Shown in pieces: positions 17,717-27,892 of a DNA stretch of 64,000 nt (the stretch's first letter is position 1; each line of letters begins with the position of its first letter). A model generated the notes under the pieces. That model was not told the origin of the DNA, did not search any database, and worked only from the letters and a program-made list of their open reading frames with translations. The position numbers and the translations under genes are program-made. Origin of the DNA: JAJFFW01 sp965263375 (GTDB lineage: Bacteria; Pseudomonadota; Alphaproteobacteria; Caulobacterales; Parvularculaceae). The DNA is taken from positions 1,612,001 to 1,676,000 of the forward strand of contig OZ253669.1 in NCBI GenBank assembly GCA_965263375.1. Direction: 5' to 3'.

Positions 17717-19996
17717 ATGACCAATGAAAATGAAAATCAGAACCTGGCCTTTTCAAGTGGCGGTGTTGATAACGACACCCTAACTGGGCGGGCCAGCGAT
17801 TTTGGGACGCTTGTAAACCCACAATCGGCGCAAAACGAAGAAGCGGGCAGGAATATTGTGTACACTCGTGATGATCCGAACCGCTTTATAAACCGCGAAC
17901 TCTCATGGCTCGCATTTAATATGCGCGTTTTGGAAGAGGCCTCGAACACTGCGCATCCTTTGCTTGAGCGGTTGCGGTTTTTGTCGATTTCGGCGAGCAA
18001 TCTTGATGAGTTTTTTATGGTTCGTGTCGCCGGGCTTCGAGGGCAATTGCGCGAAGGGGTCTCTGCGCTTAGCCAAGAAGGGCTAACGGCAACTGAACAA
18101 TTGACGCTGATCAATGAGGAAGCAAGCCGCTTGATGGCGGAACAACAAAGGTGTTGGCGCGATTTGCTTCCATTGATGGAGAGTGAAGGCGTGGAGTTGG
18201 CGGCGGCTTCCTCTCTAAACGAACAAGAATTGCAGTGGTTGGAAAAAGAATTCTTAAACAACATCTTTCCTGTCTTAACGCCAATTGCGCTTGATCCTGC
18301 ACATCCATTCCCGTTTATACCCAATCTAGGCTTTTTCCTTTGCTTGGAGTTTGTCCGTAAGGACGGGTCCGTATTGACGATTTTGCTTCCGCTGCCTGTT
18401 AAAGTCGCCCGTTTTATAAGGCTGCCGCTTATGGCTTCAGAAGCTGGCGGGCGTAAACCGACCGCCCGGTTTGTGGCCCTAGAAAAAGTCATTGTACAAT
18501 TTATCCACCATCTTTTTCCGCGCCACACGCTGAAAAGTTCGGGCGCGTTCCGAATTGTGCGCGACTCTGATGTTGAGATTGAGGAGGAGGCTGAAGATCT
18601 GGTTCGGGTCTTTGAAACGATGCTTAAGCGCCGTCGGCGCGGTGACGTCATTCGTTTGAAAGTCGATGCTTCGACGCCAAAACGCCTGCAATCGCTTGTG
18701 GCTGAGCGCATGCGCGTATCGTCAAGTGATGTTGTGCAAATTGATGGAATATTGGGATTGGCTCAAACATCCCAGTTGATCCCGAAAGATCGCCCAGACT
18801 TGCAATTTGATCCCTATGAGCAGCGTTTCCCTGAACGGATCCGCGAACATGGAGGGGATTGTTTTTCAGCCATACAGGCGAAGGATATTGTGGTTCATCA
18901 TCCATATGAATCTTTCGATGTGGTGGTGCAATATTTAAAGCAAGCCGCGAACGATCCTGATGTTATTGCTATCAAACAAACGCTTTATCGTACCTCTAAA
19001 CAATCGCCGATCGTTGATGCGCTGATTGAAGCGGCGGAAGCCGGTAAAAATGTCACCGCCCTTGTCGAGCTAAAAGCGCGCTTTGACGAGGAGGCGAATA
19101 TCCAATGGGCGCGGGCGCTTGAACGCGCTGGCGTTAATGTGGTTTACGGATTTGTTGAGTATAAAACCCACGCGAAGCTTTCTCTTGTTGTACGTCAAGA
19201 GGCTGGTGAGACGCGCACTTATGTTCACGTGGGAACAGGAAATTACCATCCAATTACGGCAAAGATTTACACGGATTTATCCTTGTTTACCTGTGATCCG
19301 GCGATTGGCCGTGACGCTGCAAAAGTTTTCAACTTCATAACCGGTTACGCTAAGCCTGAAAGTTTTGAAAAATTTGCTGTTGCTCCGATGAGCGGCCGTG
19401 ACCGTATGCGAGAGCTGATAGATCAGGAGATCGCCCATGCGCGCGCGGGACGACCTGCGGCGATATGGATGAAGATGAATTCGCTGGTTGATGGTGTGAT
19501 GATAGATCACCTTTATGAGGCGAGCGAGGCCGGCGTACAGATTGATTTAATCGTGCGCGGCATTTGTTGTTTGCGTCCTGGCGTGCCCGGTTTGTCTGAA
19601 AACATTCGTGTAAAAAGTATAGTTGGCCGCTTTTTGGAGCATGCAAGAATCTATTGTTTTGGAGCGGGCGGGCCATTGCCTAATCCGCAAGCCAAAATCT
19701 ATATCTCATCAGCTGACTTAATGCCGCGCAATCTAAATCGCCGGGTTGAAGTATTTTGCCCGATTGAAAATGAAACGGTGCACTCTCAAATTCTCAATCA
19801 GATTTTGGTCGCCAATCTTAATGATGAAGCGCAAAGCTGGCGAATGATGTCAGATGGGCATTTTGAGCGGATTAGGCCGCAAGATGGTGCATCAGCGTTT
19901 AACGTGCATACTTATATGATCATTAATCCTAGCTTATCTGGGCGCGGCGCAGCCATCGAATATCATGCGCCTAAGGCCCTTAAGCCCAATCAATGA
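17717..19996 (+). CDS. ppk: Polyphosphate kinase 1
   Basis: A 759-residue PPK1 that polymerises the gamma-phosphate of ATP into polyphosphate. NRELSWLAFNMRVLEEA at about residue 58 is the N-domain signature. The catalytic autophosphorylated His lies in EYKTHAKLSLVVR, followed by HVGTGNYHPITAKIYTDLSLFT, and the second conserved His is in LEHARIYCFG near residue 640. The first 45 residues are a polar extension not needed by the family. ppx follows after about 300 bases, giving a synthesis/degradation pair. Confidence 0.95.
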   Translation: MTNENENQNLAFSSGGVDNDTLTGRASDFGTLVNPQSAQNEEAGRNIVYTRDDPNRFINRELSWLAFNMRVLEEASNTAHPLLERLRFLSISASNLDEFFMVRVAGLRGQLREGVSALSQEGLTATEQLTLINEEASRLMAEQQRCWRDLLPLMESEGVELAAASSLNEQELQWLEKEFLNNIFPVLTPIALDPAHPFPFIPNLGFFLCLEFVRKDGSVLTILLPLPVKVARFIRLPLMASEAGGRKPTARFVALEKVIVQFIHHLFPRHTLKSSGAFRIVRDSDVEIEEEAEDLVRVFETMLKRRRRGDVIRLKVDASTPKRLQSLVAERMRVSSSDVVQIDGILGLAQTSQLIPKDRPDLQFDPYEQRFPERIREHGGDCFSAIQAKDIVVHHPYESFDVVVQYLKQAANDPDVIAIKQTLYRTSKQSPIVDALIEAAEAGKNVTALVELKARFDEEANIQWARALERAGVNVVYGFVEYKTHAKLSLVVRQEAGETRTYVHVGTGNYHPITAKIYTDLSLFTCDPAIGRDAAKVFNFITGYAKPESFEKFAVAPMSGRDRMRELIDQEIAHARAGRPAAIWMKMNSLVDGVMIDHLYEASEAGVQIDLIVRGICCLRPGVPGLSENIRVKSIVGRFLEHARIYCFGAGGPLPNPQAKIYISSADLMPRNLNRRVEVFCPIENETVHSQILNQILVANLNDEAQSWRMMSDGHFERIRPQDGASAFNVHTYMIINPSLSGRGAAIEYHAPKALKPNQ

Positions 19997-20300
19997 CGAT
20001 TTTGATTGGATTGGCAGACAGCTAAGTTTTTGATTTACTAAGCTTCTTTTTGGTGAAGCGTATTCACTTAAATTCTGAGCATGGTACGAATCATCGCAAC
20101 ATAATGCCGCGCTCATGGCTCTTGTTTTCTTAAAAGGCGCACTGTTTTCTCTCGCCGGAGAGGAATATTAGCCAGGGTGTGGTGTGAGTGTTTTGCGTTT
20201 CGCTCTTGGAAGATGCGGGCGGCTTTAAACTTTGAGCAAATAGCTTGCGTTAAAACCCTATTAGGCAAAGAAGGCTCCAAGGCAAAGAGACTGTCGCGTT
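19997..20300. other. ppk-ppx intergenic gap
   Basis: About 300 bases without a supportable gene. The only structure I see is a weak GCTTC/GAAGC pair at 20042-20059. The length suggests that ppx has its own promoter rather than relying only on read-through from ppk, but I cannot point to a clear promoter. Confidence 0.4.
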
Positions 20301-21821
20301 ATGTCGAGCAACAGAAATATTGAGGCTCTATATGATCATCGCCCCAATCCGGCGATAGGATTTTTTAAACGCGCGGTTGTTGATATCGGCTCCAATTCAG
20401 TACGCTTGGTGATTTATGAGGGGCCGCGCCGCGCACCGGCGCCCATCTGTAACGAAAAGGCGTTATGTGGCCTAGGCCGGGCAATGGCGGCGGATGGGGC
20501 GCTCAACCCAGAAGCGGTGACGGACGCTTTGCTCACGCTTCAACGGTTTCGTCAAATTCTAACTGAACATGGTGATCCGCCAACGCGAACGATTGCTACG
20601 GCGGCTGTGCGCGAAGCCAGAGATGGCGCGGCCTTTATGGCGCGGGTTGCAGCATTAGGCTTTGATGCGAAGACCATAGCCGGGCCAAGGGAAGCAGAAC
20701 TCGCAGGATTAGGGGTGACTTCCTACAATCCTGGTGTTGATGGCATCATCGGCGATATGGGCGGCGGTAGTCTTGAGCTTGCCGAACTTCGCAATGACGC
20801 CTTGGGTGAAATGACGAGCCTATCTCTCGGCCCGTTGCGGATCATGCAGCAATCTGGGGAAAATATTGATCAGGCCCGTGATATCATTGAGCGTGAGATT
20901 TCTCGATTAGATTGGTTGAGAAATACTAAAGCGAAAACGCTTTACTCAGTGGGCGGCGCCTGGCGTGCTGTTGCGCGCATACATATGCGGCTTAGAAATT
21001 ATCCGCTTCCCATACTCCATCAATATGAAATGAGTGATCGTGAAACGATTGATGTTTGTGACCTTATCGCAAGCCAGAGCCGCAGATCATTAGAAGAAAT
21101 TCCCGGCATTCCGCGCCGCCGTCTTGATACGTTGCCTTATGCGTGTCTGGCCCTTAAGGCGATATTGCAGCATATGGGCGCTGAACGCATGATTGTTTCA
21201 GCCGGAGGCGTGCGTGACGGGCTGTTATTTGAGGATCTGACTGCGGAGGAAAGGGCGCAAGATCCGCTGATAGTGGGCGCTGAATTTTTCGCAGAACGTC
21301 TGTCGCCAGATGTTAGTGTTGGAGGGGCGAGCGCACATTTAACAGATCAGCTTTTTGTCGGCGAGAGCGCTGAAGAAAAAAGGTTACGCTACGCGATTTG
21401 CCAATTGATGGATATTGGTGCTTATTTCCACCCTGATCTTAGGGGACGGCATGTGTTTGATACGGCGCTACGGGCGCCGTTCTATGCAATCTCTCACCAA
21501 GAACGTTTAATGCTGGCTTATGCGTTATATGTCCGTCATGAGGGGCGCCGGGCGGCGCTGCCTGATGAAGCGGCTGTGGCGCTATTGCCTTATGAGCAAA
21601 AGCAATACGCTTTAAGACTTGGCCTTGCTTTGCGCTTTGCGGGCGCGTTCTCTCCGAAGACTGTTGGTCCGCTCGCTTCTTGCTCTCTTTCCGTTAGGGA
21701 AGGGGCGCTGATTTTTACAGCGCCGCGAGCTGTGGAGGTTTTGATGCAGGATTACCCGCGTCGCCGTCTTGAAACGATTGCTGAGGCGTTTGAGGCTGAT
21801 TTACGTATCGATTACACTTGA
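20301..21821 (+). CDS. ppx: Exopolyphosphatase (Ppx/GppA family)
   Basis: A 506-residue member of the actin-like ASKHA Ppx/GppA phosphatases. VVDIGSNSVRLVIYEG near residue 27 is the phosphate-1 loop and IIGDMGGGSLELAEL near residue 150 is the second nucleotide-type loop. A helical C-terminal domain of about 200 residues follows, as in long exopolyphosphatases. It probably releases phosphate from the polymer made by the upstream ppk; pppGpp phosphatase activity is a family alternative that sequence does not settle. Confidence 0.92.
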   Translation: MSSNRNIEALYDHRPNPAIGFFKRAVVDIGSNSVRLVIYEGPRRAPAPICNEKALCGLGRAMAADGALNPEAVTDALLTLQRFRQILTEHGDPPTRTIATAAVREARDGAAFMARVAALGFDAKTIAGPREAELAGLGVTSYNPGVDGIIGDMGGGSLELAELRNDALGEMTSLSLGPLRIMQQSGENIDQARDIIEREISRLDWLRNTKAKTLYSVGGAWRAVARIHMRLRNYPLPILHQYEMSDRETIDVCDLIASQSRRSLEEIPGIPRRRLDTLPYACLALKAILQHMGAERMIVSAGGVRDGLLFEDLTAEERAQDPLIVGAEFFAERLSPDVSVGGASAHLTDQLFVGESAEEKRLRYAICQLMDIGAYFHPDLRGRHVFDTALRAPFYAISHQERLMLAYALYVRHEGRRAALPDEAAVALLPYEQKQYALRLGLALRFAGAFSPKTVGPLASCSLSVREGALIFTAPRAVEVLMQDYPRRRLETIAEAFEADLRIDYT

Positions 21822-21855
21822 GGAAATACAAGCTTGCGACCGAACAGTAACAATC

Positions 21856-23004
21856 TCAAGAATCGACGATTTCAACTGCCCCGCGGTTTAACTTCAACGC
21901 TACTTCGCCGCGTTTAAGTTTTAAGGCCGGCTCTCCATACACTTCTCGGCGCCATCCTTTTAGAGCACGCACATCTGCATCGTCATCTAACGCGATCGCT
22001 TCAATGTCTGATGCTGATGCAATCAGCTTAGGCGCAACGTCAAAGCGTTCGCATTGGCGTTTTAGTAGAACGCGCAATAGATCAACCACATCTGCGGGCG
22101 GCTGTGCCGTCGGTTTGGCATTGTCTAATTTCGGCAACGCTTCCTTTGGCATTGCCTTACCGTCTTTGATCGCTTCTAGAATAGAGCTTCCTGCGCGGGA
22201 ACGTTCAAAGCCTGAGGAAATGGCGCGGGCCCGCGATAACTCTTGCGGGGTTTCCGGTTGAAGACGCGCTAGCTCAAAAATTGCGTCGTCTTTTAAGACA
22301 CGCGCCCGCGGCACGTCCCGCGATTGTGCTTCGTTTTCGCGCCACTCGGCAATTTTCATCAACGGTCCCAAGTCACGGGGACGGATATTGCGCAATTTAA
22401 GTCGTTTCCATGCGCGTGCAGGTTCTACAAAGTAGAGCCCTGGATCATTTAACGTTTCTAATTCTTCATCGACCCACTTTGTCCGATTCTGTTGATCTAA
22501 GCGCACCTTCATCAGTCCATACGCCTGATAAAGGTGAGTGACGTCGGACATGGCGTAGGAAAGCTGTGCGTTCGTCAAAGGCCTCCTGGACCAATCTGTA
22601 AAGCGCGAGCCCTTGTCGATTTGCGCCCCTAACAGGTCTCGCATTAAGGGCTCGTAGCCAATTTGATCGCCATACCCGCACGCCATGGCGGCAATCTGTG
22701 TGTCGAATAAAGGAGAGGGAATTTCACCCATAAAACGGTAAAAAATTTCAAGGTCTTGGCGGGCGGCATGAAATATCTTTACGACATTCTTATCGGCCAT
22801 GGCGTCAAAGAATGGCGAAAGATCAAGTCCCTCCGCCAATGGGTCGATAATAGCTTCAAGCCCGTCTGAAGCGGCTTGGATCAAGCACAATATCGGCCAA
22901 TAGGTTTTTTCGCGCATAAACTCCGTATCAACGGCGAAGGCGGGCTGCTCTCTTAAGGCCGAAGAGAACTCAATGAGTGTCTGGGTGTCTTTAATGACTT
23001 TCAT
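21856..23004 (-). CDS. rnd: Ribonuclease D
   Basis: A 382-residue 3'-5' exoribonuclease for tRNA end processing. The DEDD-y residues are visible: D-x-E in AVDTEFMREKTYWP (about residues 23-30), Asp in FHAARQDLEIFYR (about 85), and Y-x3-D in SYAMSDVTHLYQAY (about 150). An HRDC-type helical region follows (ARVLKDDAIFELARLQP). The length is normal. It converges on ppx with only 35 bases between stops and is divergent from aspS. Confidence 0.94.
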   Translation of the reverse strand: MKVIKDTQTLIEFSSALREQPAFAVDTEFMREKTYWPILCLIQAASDGLEAIIDPLAEGLDLSPFFDAMADKNVVKIFHAARQDLEIFYRFMGEIPSPLFDTQIAAMACGYGDQIGYEPLMRDLLGAQIDKGSRFTDWSRRPLTNAQLSYAMSDVTHLYQAYGLMKVRLDQQNRTKWVDEELETLNDPGLYFVEPARAWKRLKLRNIRPRDLGPLMKIAEWRENEAQSRDVPRARVLKDDAIFELARLQPETPQELSRARAISSGFERSRAGSSILEAIKDGKAMPKEALPKLDNAKPTAQPPADVVDLLRVLLKRQCERFDVAPKLIASASDIEAIALDDDADVRALKGWRREVYGEPALKLKRGEVALKLNRGAVEIVDS

Positions 23005-23218
23005 AAGGGCGGGTGCTTAACCCATTTTTACATAAATTGGGAGCAGTTTCCCAAAAAGCGGGTGAAACTGGCCCATATTTTCCCTAAACAGAAGCAGTTG
23101 CGGCGTTTGATGGCTTGACAATCAGCCCGTGACGCGGTCACTGCCGTTGCTCAACATTTAGTCTTTCGTTTTAGCGTTCCCGGCGCTGAAGCTCTTCCTG
23201 AAAAAGGTTTTTCGACCC

Positions 23219-25036
23219 ATGCACGCCTATCGCACTCATAATTGCCAAGCCTTGCGCCGCGACGCAGTCGGAGAGACGGTCCGTTTATCAGGATGGGTTC
23301 ACCGCAAGCGTGACCATGGCGGGTTATTGTTTATTGACCTGCGTGACCATTACGGCCTGACCCAGCTTGTCGTGGAGCCTGAGGCGTCGTTTTTTGCCGA
23401 TGTCGAAAGCGTCCGTCAGGAAAGCGTTATTAAGATTGAAGGCAAGGTTGTTGCGCGCTCTGATGAGACGATAAACCCGAACTTGCCAACGGGCGAGATT
23501 GAAGTGCGCCTGGAGGACTTTGAGGTGTTATCAGCAGCGGAAGAATTACCGTTGCCTGTCTTTGGGGAGCCGGACTACCCTGAAGATATTCGCATGACAT
23601 ACCGTTATTTGGATCTTCGCCGTGAAACATTGCATGCGAATATTATGTTGCGTTCTGCTGTCATCAAGAAAATCCGTGATGGGATGGAAGCGCAGGGTTT
23701 TACCGATTTTCAAACACCAATTTTGACAGCCTCATCGCCGGAAGGCGCACGAGACTTTTTGGTGCCGTCACGACTTCACCCTGGGAAGTTTTACGCCCTG
23801 CCGCAAGCGCCTCAGATTTTTAAACAGCTGATCATGGTCTCTGGCTTTGACCGCTATTACCAGATCGCTCCATGCTTTAGGGACGAGGATGCGCGCGCTG
23901 ATCGTTCTGCTGGTGAGTTCTATCAACTCGACTTGGAAATGAGCTTTGTGGAACGCCAGGATGTTTTTGACGCTGTTGGACCAGTTGCTCATGATGTCTT
24001 TGCCGCCTTCGCTGGTGATAAGCACGTTACGAGTTATCCCTTCCCGATGATCCCCTATGACGAAGCCATGCTTAAATATGGCTCTGACAAGCCGGATCTG
24101 CGCAACCCAATAGAGATGCAGATCGTTTCTGATCACTTTAGAGGGTCGGGCTTTAAAATTTTCGCAAGCATTCTTGATGCTGACCCGCGCCATGAGATTC
24201 GCGCTATCCCTGCGCCAAGCGGGGGCAGCCGCGCATTTTGCGACCGAATGAATTCTTGGGCGCAAAAAGAAGGCTTGCCAGGCATGGGCTATATCATGTG
24301 GGGCGAGGCGAAAGACGACGGTGTGATCGAGGCGAAGGGACCGCTCGCTAAGAATATTGGCCCCGAACGGGCCGAAGCCGTGCGCATTCAACTTGGTTTG
24401 AAACAAGGAGATGCAGCGTTCTTCCTAGCGGGCAAAGCATCTGAGTTTATCGCTGTCGCAGGCAAAGCCCGGAATGTAATCGCAGACGAGCTTAATCTGT
24501 CGGACAAAGATCAATTCGCTATGTGCTGGATTATCGATTTCCCGATGTATGAGTGGGATGAAGAAAACAAAAAGGTTGAGTTTGGGCATAACCCATTCTC
24601 TATGCCGCAAGGCGGGCTGGATGCTTTAAACGCCGCCTCAAGCGATGAAGAATATCTCGCGATTAAGGCCTATCAGTATGACTTGGTCTGTAATGGGTAT
24701 GAGCTCGGTTCCGGCGCCATTCGGAACCATCAACCTGATTTAATGTACAAGGCTTTTGATATTGCAGGATATGGCAAAGAAGTGGTTGAAGATAAGTTTG
24801 GCGGCATGCTGAACGCCTTTAAATATGGCGCGCCCCCACATGGTGGATGCGCCTTGGGACTTGAGCGGATTGTCATGTTGCTTTCTGATCAGGCGAATAT
24901 TCGTGAAGTCACAATGTTCCCCATGAATCAGCAGGCTGAAGACCTTCTTTTAAAAGCGCCAGCCGAAGCCGGACCGGAACAATTAAAAGAAACGCACATT
25001 CGCGTTGTAAAACCGATTGAAGAAAAGAAAGTCTAG
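23219..25036 (+). CDS. aspS: Aspartyl-tRNA synthetase (probably AspRS of the Asp/Asn type)
   Basis: A 605-residue class II synthetase charging tRNA with aspartate. The order is anticodon-binding OB fold (RLSGWVHRKRDHGGLLFIDLRDHYG), motif 2 CFRDEDARADRSAGEFYQLDLEMSF, bacterial insertion domain, and motif 3 APPHGGCALGLERIVML near the C-terminus. In Alphaproteobacteria this bacterial-type enzyme is often non-discriminating and works with GatCAB; that is inference here, since gatCAB is not in the window. Between F and Y in motif 2 the usual PEF triplet reads AGEF. Confidence 0.95.
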   Translation: MHAYRTHNCQALRRDAVGETVRLSGWVHRKRDHGGLLFIDLRDHYGLTQLVVEPEASFFADVESVRQESVIKIEGKVVARSDETINPNLPTGEIEVRLEDFEVLSAAEELPLPVFGEPDYPEDIRMTYRYLDLRRETLHANIMLRSAVIKKIRDGMEAQGFTDFQTPILTASSPEGARDFLVPSRLHPGKFYALPQAPQIFKQLIMVSGFDRYYQIAPCFRDEDARADRSAGEFYQLDLEMSFVERQDVFDAVGPVAHDVFAAFAGDKHVTSYPFPMIPYDEAMLKYGSDKPDLRNPIEMQIVSDHFRGSGFKIFASILDADPRHEIRAIPAPSGGSRAFCDRMNSWAQKEGLPGMGYIMWGEAKDDGVIEAKGPLAKNIGPERAEAVRIQLGLKQGDAAFFLAGKASEFIAVAGKARNVIADELNLSDKDQFAMCWIIDFPMYEWDEENKKVEFGHNPFSMPQGGLDALNAASSDEEYLAIKAYQYDLVCNGYELGSGAIRNHQPDLMYKAFDIAGYGKEVVEDKFGGMLNAFKYGAPPHGGCALGLERIVMLLSDQANIREVTMFPMNQQAEDLLLKAPAEAGPEQLKETHIRVVKPIEEKKV

Positions 25037-25050
25037 CCTAAATCTTCAAT

Positions 25051-25082
25051 ATGTTGATCGCCCTTCAAAGGGCGTTCAACAT
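25051..25082. terminator. Shared palindromic terminator of convergent aspS and ATP-grasp genes
   Basis: ATGTTGA-x-CGCCCTT (25051-25065) is mirrored by AAGGGCG-x-TCAACAT (25068-25082), a 14-pair stem with one internal mismatch. It includes the last codons and the stop of the minus-strand gene and begins 15 bases after aspS. It probably serves both convergent genes. Confidence 0.6.
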
Positions 25083-25931
25083 AGCGGTTGCCAGTAGGTC
25101 GCCCACCCCTGGCCCTTGATCAGGGTAGAGGTAGGGTTCGATGAGTTCAGCTTCCATCAACATTAAGTCGCCATCCTCATCGCGCACCATGTCGATGCGC
25201 GCATAAAGCGTTTGTTCTTCAAGTTTGGAGAATATCTTAAGCGCTGCATCCATATCCGCTTTGCTTGGATCAATTTTTTCTTGTTCGCCCCCATACTCAG
25301 ATTGAATGCGATAGTCATCGGTCGCCGCGCGTTTAATCAGCGCGTGGGAAAACGCGCCGCCAATGATGAGAAAACTATACTCCCCCTCGGTTTGAATAGC
25401 GGGGACAAAAGGTTGCGCCATCATGGGGGTGTTCATAGCGGGTAGGGGGCCGCTGCGCTTTAGTCTGTATTGTCCCATCGCCCCGGCGCCGATTTGACGT
25501 TTGAAGATAAGATCGTCCACTTGAAAATGATCGAAAGCGGCTTTCACACTGTCTTCACTTGCCTCGTCAAGCCAAAGCGTTGGAACGGTTCGAACCCCAT
25601 TGGCCGCTAAATCTTTTAGATAAGTTTTGCGACTATTCCAGCGAGCAAGCTTTGCCCCGTTAAAGAGGCGCGTTTTTGCTTCGATGTTCTCCAGAGTCTG
25701 TAAGAATTCTTCTTGTCGCTCCCAATAGTCCCACGTCGTTCCGATGATCGCACCGTCAAAAGCGGTCCAATCTGTGTCTGTGCTGTCCCAAGCGATCGCT
25801 TGAAAAGCCGCTCCTTTTGCTTCAAATGCAGGGTTAAGCGTTGCCAGCATGGTCTCGTGTTCATCGGAAATCCGTTGATAATCGGGTGCTTTTTCCAAAA
25901 GAGGGCGACAAGTAAGATAGGCTATTTTCAT
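25065..25931 (-). CDS. ATP-grasp domain protein
   Basis: About 288 residues, starting MKIAYLTCRPLLEKAPDY at ATG 25931 with GGAGAAG seven bases upstream; the longer frame from 25964 has no ribosome site. The fold follows the ATP-grasp pattern: GTTWDYWERQEEF in the N-lobe, DDLIFKRQIGAGAMGQYRL as the nucleotide-binding Lys/Gly loop, and DLMLMEAELIEPYLY as the Glu-rich metal-binding segment. Relatives are called glutathione-synthetase-like or RimK-like ligases. It stands alone; substrate unknown. Confidence 0.8.
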   Translation of the reverse strand: MKIAYLTCRPLLEKAPDYQRISDEHETMLATLNPAFEAKGAAFQAIAWDSTDTDWTAFDGAIIGTTWDYWERQEEFLQTLENIEAKTRLFNGAKLARWNSRKTYLKDLAANGVRTVPTLWLDEASEDSVKAAFDHFQVDDLIFKRQIGAGAMGQYRLKRSGPLPAMNTPMMAQPFVPAIQTEGEYSFLIIGGAFSHALIKRAATDDYRIQSEYGGEQEKIDPSKADMDAALKIFSKLEEQTLYARIDMVRDEDGDLMLMEAELIEPYLYPDQGPGVGDLLATAMLNAL

Positions 25932-26102
25932 CGATTGGCTTCTCCAAAGTAGGACTGACACCATTATACGTTTAGAGCGGATTTTGAAGCGATATTAGAT
26001 GCTGAATCCCATTAGTTTTTCTCCCCGGCGCGTCATAAAAACGATAAATAGTGCTTGCGTTTTAGCGCTGAGCCAGGCATAAGCGGCCCTCCAATATGTT
26101 GA

Positions 26103-26179
<77 letters not shown>

Positions 26180-26325
26180 ACATGTCCTGCGAAAACGACT
26201 CGGAACGCAGGTTTTTAGGATTTTTCTCATTAAAATCAGCCTATTTTTTCCGTATGCAGAGGTTGTTAGGTCATGTTGGCTGACCTCTCCCTCAACCAAC
26301 ACCCCAGAAAATAAACGATTGCTTG

Positions 26326-26351
26326 AAAAGCGCCTTTGGCGCTTTTTCTGA
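26326..26351 (+). terminator. Rho-independent terminator downstream of tRNA-fMet
   Basis: AAAAGCGCC (26326-26334), three-base loop TTT, GGCGCTTTT (26338-26346) and a further T: a perfect nine-pair stem with a T-run. It lies about 150 bases after the tRNA and before the hlyD remnant. Confidence 0.75.
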
Positions 26352-26417
26352 GGTGCCCGCAGGCATAGTTCACTCGAAGACGCCGCAGCGCGTTTCGATT
26401 TTCTTTAGCGGTATGGG

Positions 26418-26921
26418 CGCGGCTGGCGCGCGAAGACTTGAACAAAGCCGATCAACATTTCGCGCTGCAAAGCCTAAAAGCGCCCATTGACGGCGTGGTT
26501 CAGCAATTGGCGGTACACACGATTGGCGGCGTTGTCCAGCCGGCGGAGGCCTTAATGTCTGTGGGGCCGGGGGAGGGTGAGCTCATAGTCTAAGCGCTTC
26601 TGGCGAACAAAGAAATTGGCTTTGTGGAAGAAGGCGATATGGCTGAAGTCAAGCTAGAGGCCTTTCCGTTCACGAAGTATGGCGTCATTGAAGGCATCGT
26701 GGAAGACGTCTCCAATGACGCTGTGAATGACGAGAACCTAGGGCTTGTCTATCAGGCGCGCATCAAGCTTGACCGACAAACGAATATTGCGCGGGCGGGA
26801 GACGGTGCTTACCGCCAGCATGGCCGCGACAGCGGAAATAAATACCGGCAAGCGCCGCATTATTAAATATTTATTATCGCCTTTATTACGATATCGAGAC
26901 GAAGCCTTAAGAGAGAGATAG
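26418..26921 (+). pseudogene. Decayed HlyD-family type I secretion adaptor (C-terminal part)
   Basis: Translating 26418-26592 gives ALQSLKAPIDGVVQQLAVHT, a clear HlyD lipoyl/barrel-sandwich segment, ending in an in-frame TAA at 26591-26593 where homologues carry a Glu codon. The same frame then continues NKEIGFVEEGDMAEVKLEAF and DENLGLVYQARIKLDR, typical of HlyD. Near 26805-26815 the frame breaks, and a different frame supplies the expected C-terminus (TAEINTGKRRIIKYLLSPLL, ending TAG at 26919-26921). The N-terminal half is missing. So this is the relic of a membrane-fusion protein of a type I exporter, with one nonsense and at least one frameshift mutation. Confidence 0.88.
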
Positions 26922-27163
26922 TAAAACTTTTTGTTGTGTGGAAAATTGTTGATGCTACCGCAGTGCAAAAATACTCCCCAAAAAGAGAATTATTCTCTTT
27001 ACAAAAGATTAATCGCGACTAGTTTTGTGATCATGTTGCGGGTTATTGGGAGAGGGCCGGTGCTAATCAGCACTAAGATGGAATTCTAGTGGGCCGCCGT
27101 TAAAGAACGACTTTAGCGGCTTGTCTTTATCTTGTTTTTTTTAAGCGAAACGAAGGCGCGGGC

Positions 27164-27892
27164 ATGGGCGGCGCATGGGGTTTTGCTGTGCGTCTTGCTG
27201 CGCTATGTCAAATGGGTGTGCGTGGCAACGGGATGGCTGCGTCTAAAGCGGACGCGTTTGGTCTGGTGCGCAAAAAGCAAGATAATCCAAGTAAAATAAA
27301 GCTGAGTAAAGGCAAGAAAGGCGACCAAGCAATGCAAGAACAGGTAGCGCAAGATCAGGCAGCAGCAAAAGCAGGGTCGCCGATCATCAACGCCGGCGCG
27401 GCTCAAAACACAATTCAAGATGCTGCAAGATTGCAAAGCGCTGGCGAAAATGCGCCAAAGCCCACCGTATCTCATATGTTGGGGGAGGTAACCTGGCTCC
27501 TATCCCATTCGCCCACCCATAAGCATTTTTCGATTGGCGACCTTGAGTGGCTCGTGATGCCGGCGATCTTACTGGAACAGTTCCGGGTTTTTCATGGCGA
27601 GAAACACCCTCTTGGTTTTGCTCTGTGGGCGACCTTTTCGCAAGAGGTTGAGGCGCGCTTTAAAGAACAAGCCGCGGCGGGCGGCGGCGTGCGCCTGCGC
27701 CCCCAAGACTGGAAGTCCGGTGATCGGTTATGGCTGATTGAGCTGGTCGCCCCCTTCGCCACGCCGGAAAACAAACTCCAAGACGCGATGCTCGCCGACC
27801 TCGTCCAAGGGGTCTTTAAAGGCAAAACCTTCAAACTCCATACAATCGATCCGTCCACGGGCAAACGCGAGGAAAAGGAGATTAAGGGGTGA
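27164..27892 (+). CDS. HlyC-like toxin-activating lysine acyltransferase
   Basis: A 242-residue protein whose C-terminal 140 residues match the RTX toxin acyltransferases, which move an acyl chain from acyl-ACP to internal lysines of a pro-toxin. LGEVTWLLSHSPTHKHF contains the catalytic His (residue 119) and QDWKSGDRLWLIELVAPF the conserved Asp (187), so the active site looks intact. About 100 residues of low-complexity, Ala/Gln/Lys-rich N-terminus precede it, longer than in HlyC. The start ATG 27164 has GAAGG seven bases upstream; ATG 27233 is an alternative that removes a doubtful segment. A HlyD relic lies upstream and a lipoprotein overlaps the end; no toxin gene is present in the window. 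Confidence 0.82.
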   Translation: MGGAWGFAVRLAALCQMGVRGNGMAASKADAFGLVRKKQDNPSKIKLSKGKKGDQAMQEQVAQDQAAAKAGSPIINAGAAQNTIQDAARLQSAGENAPKPTVSHMLGEVTWLLSHSPTHKHFSIGDLEWLVMPAILLEQFRVFHGEKHPLGFALWATFSQEVEARFKEQAAAGGGVRLRPQDWKSGDRLWLIELVAPFATPENKLQDAMLADLVQGVFKGKTFKLHTIDPSTGKREEKEIKG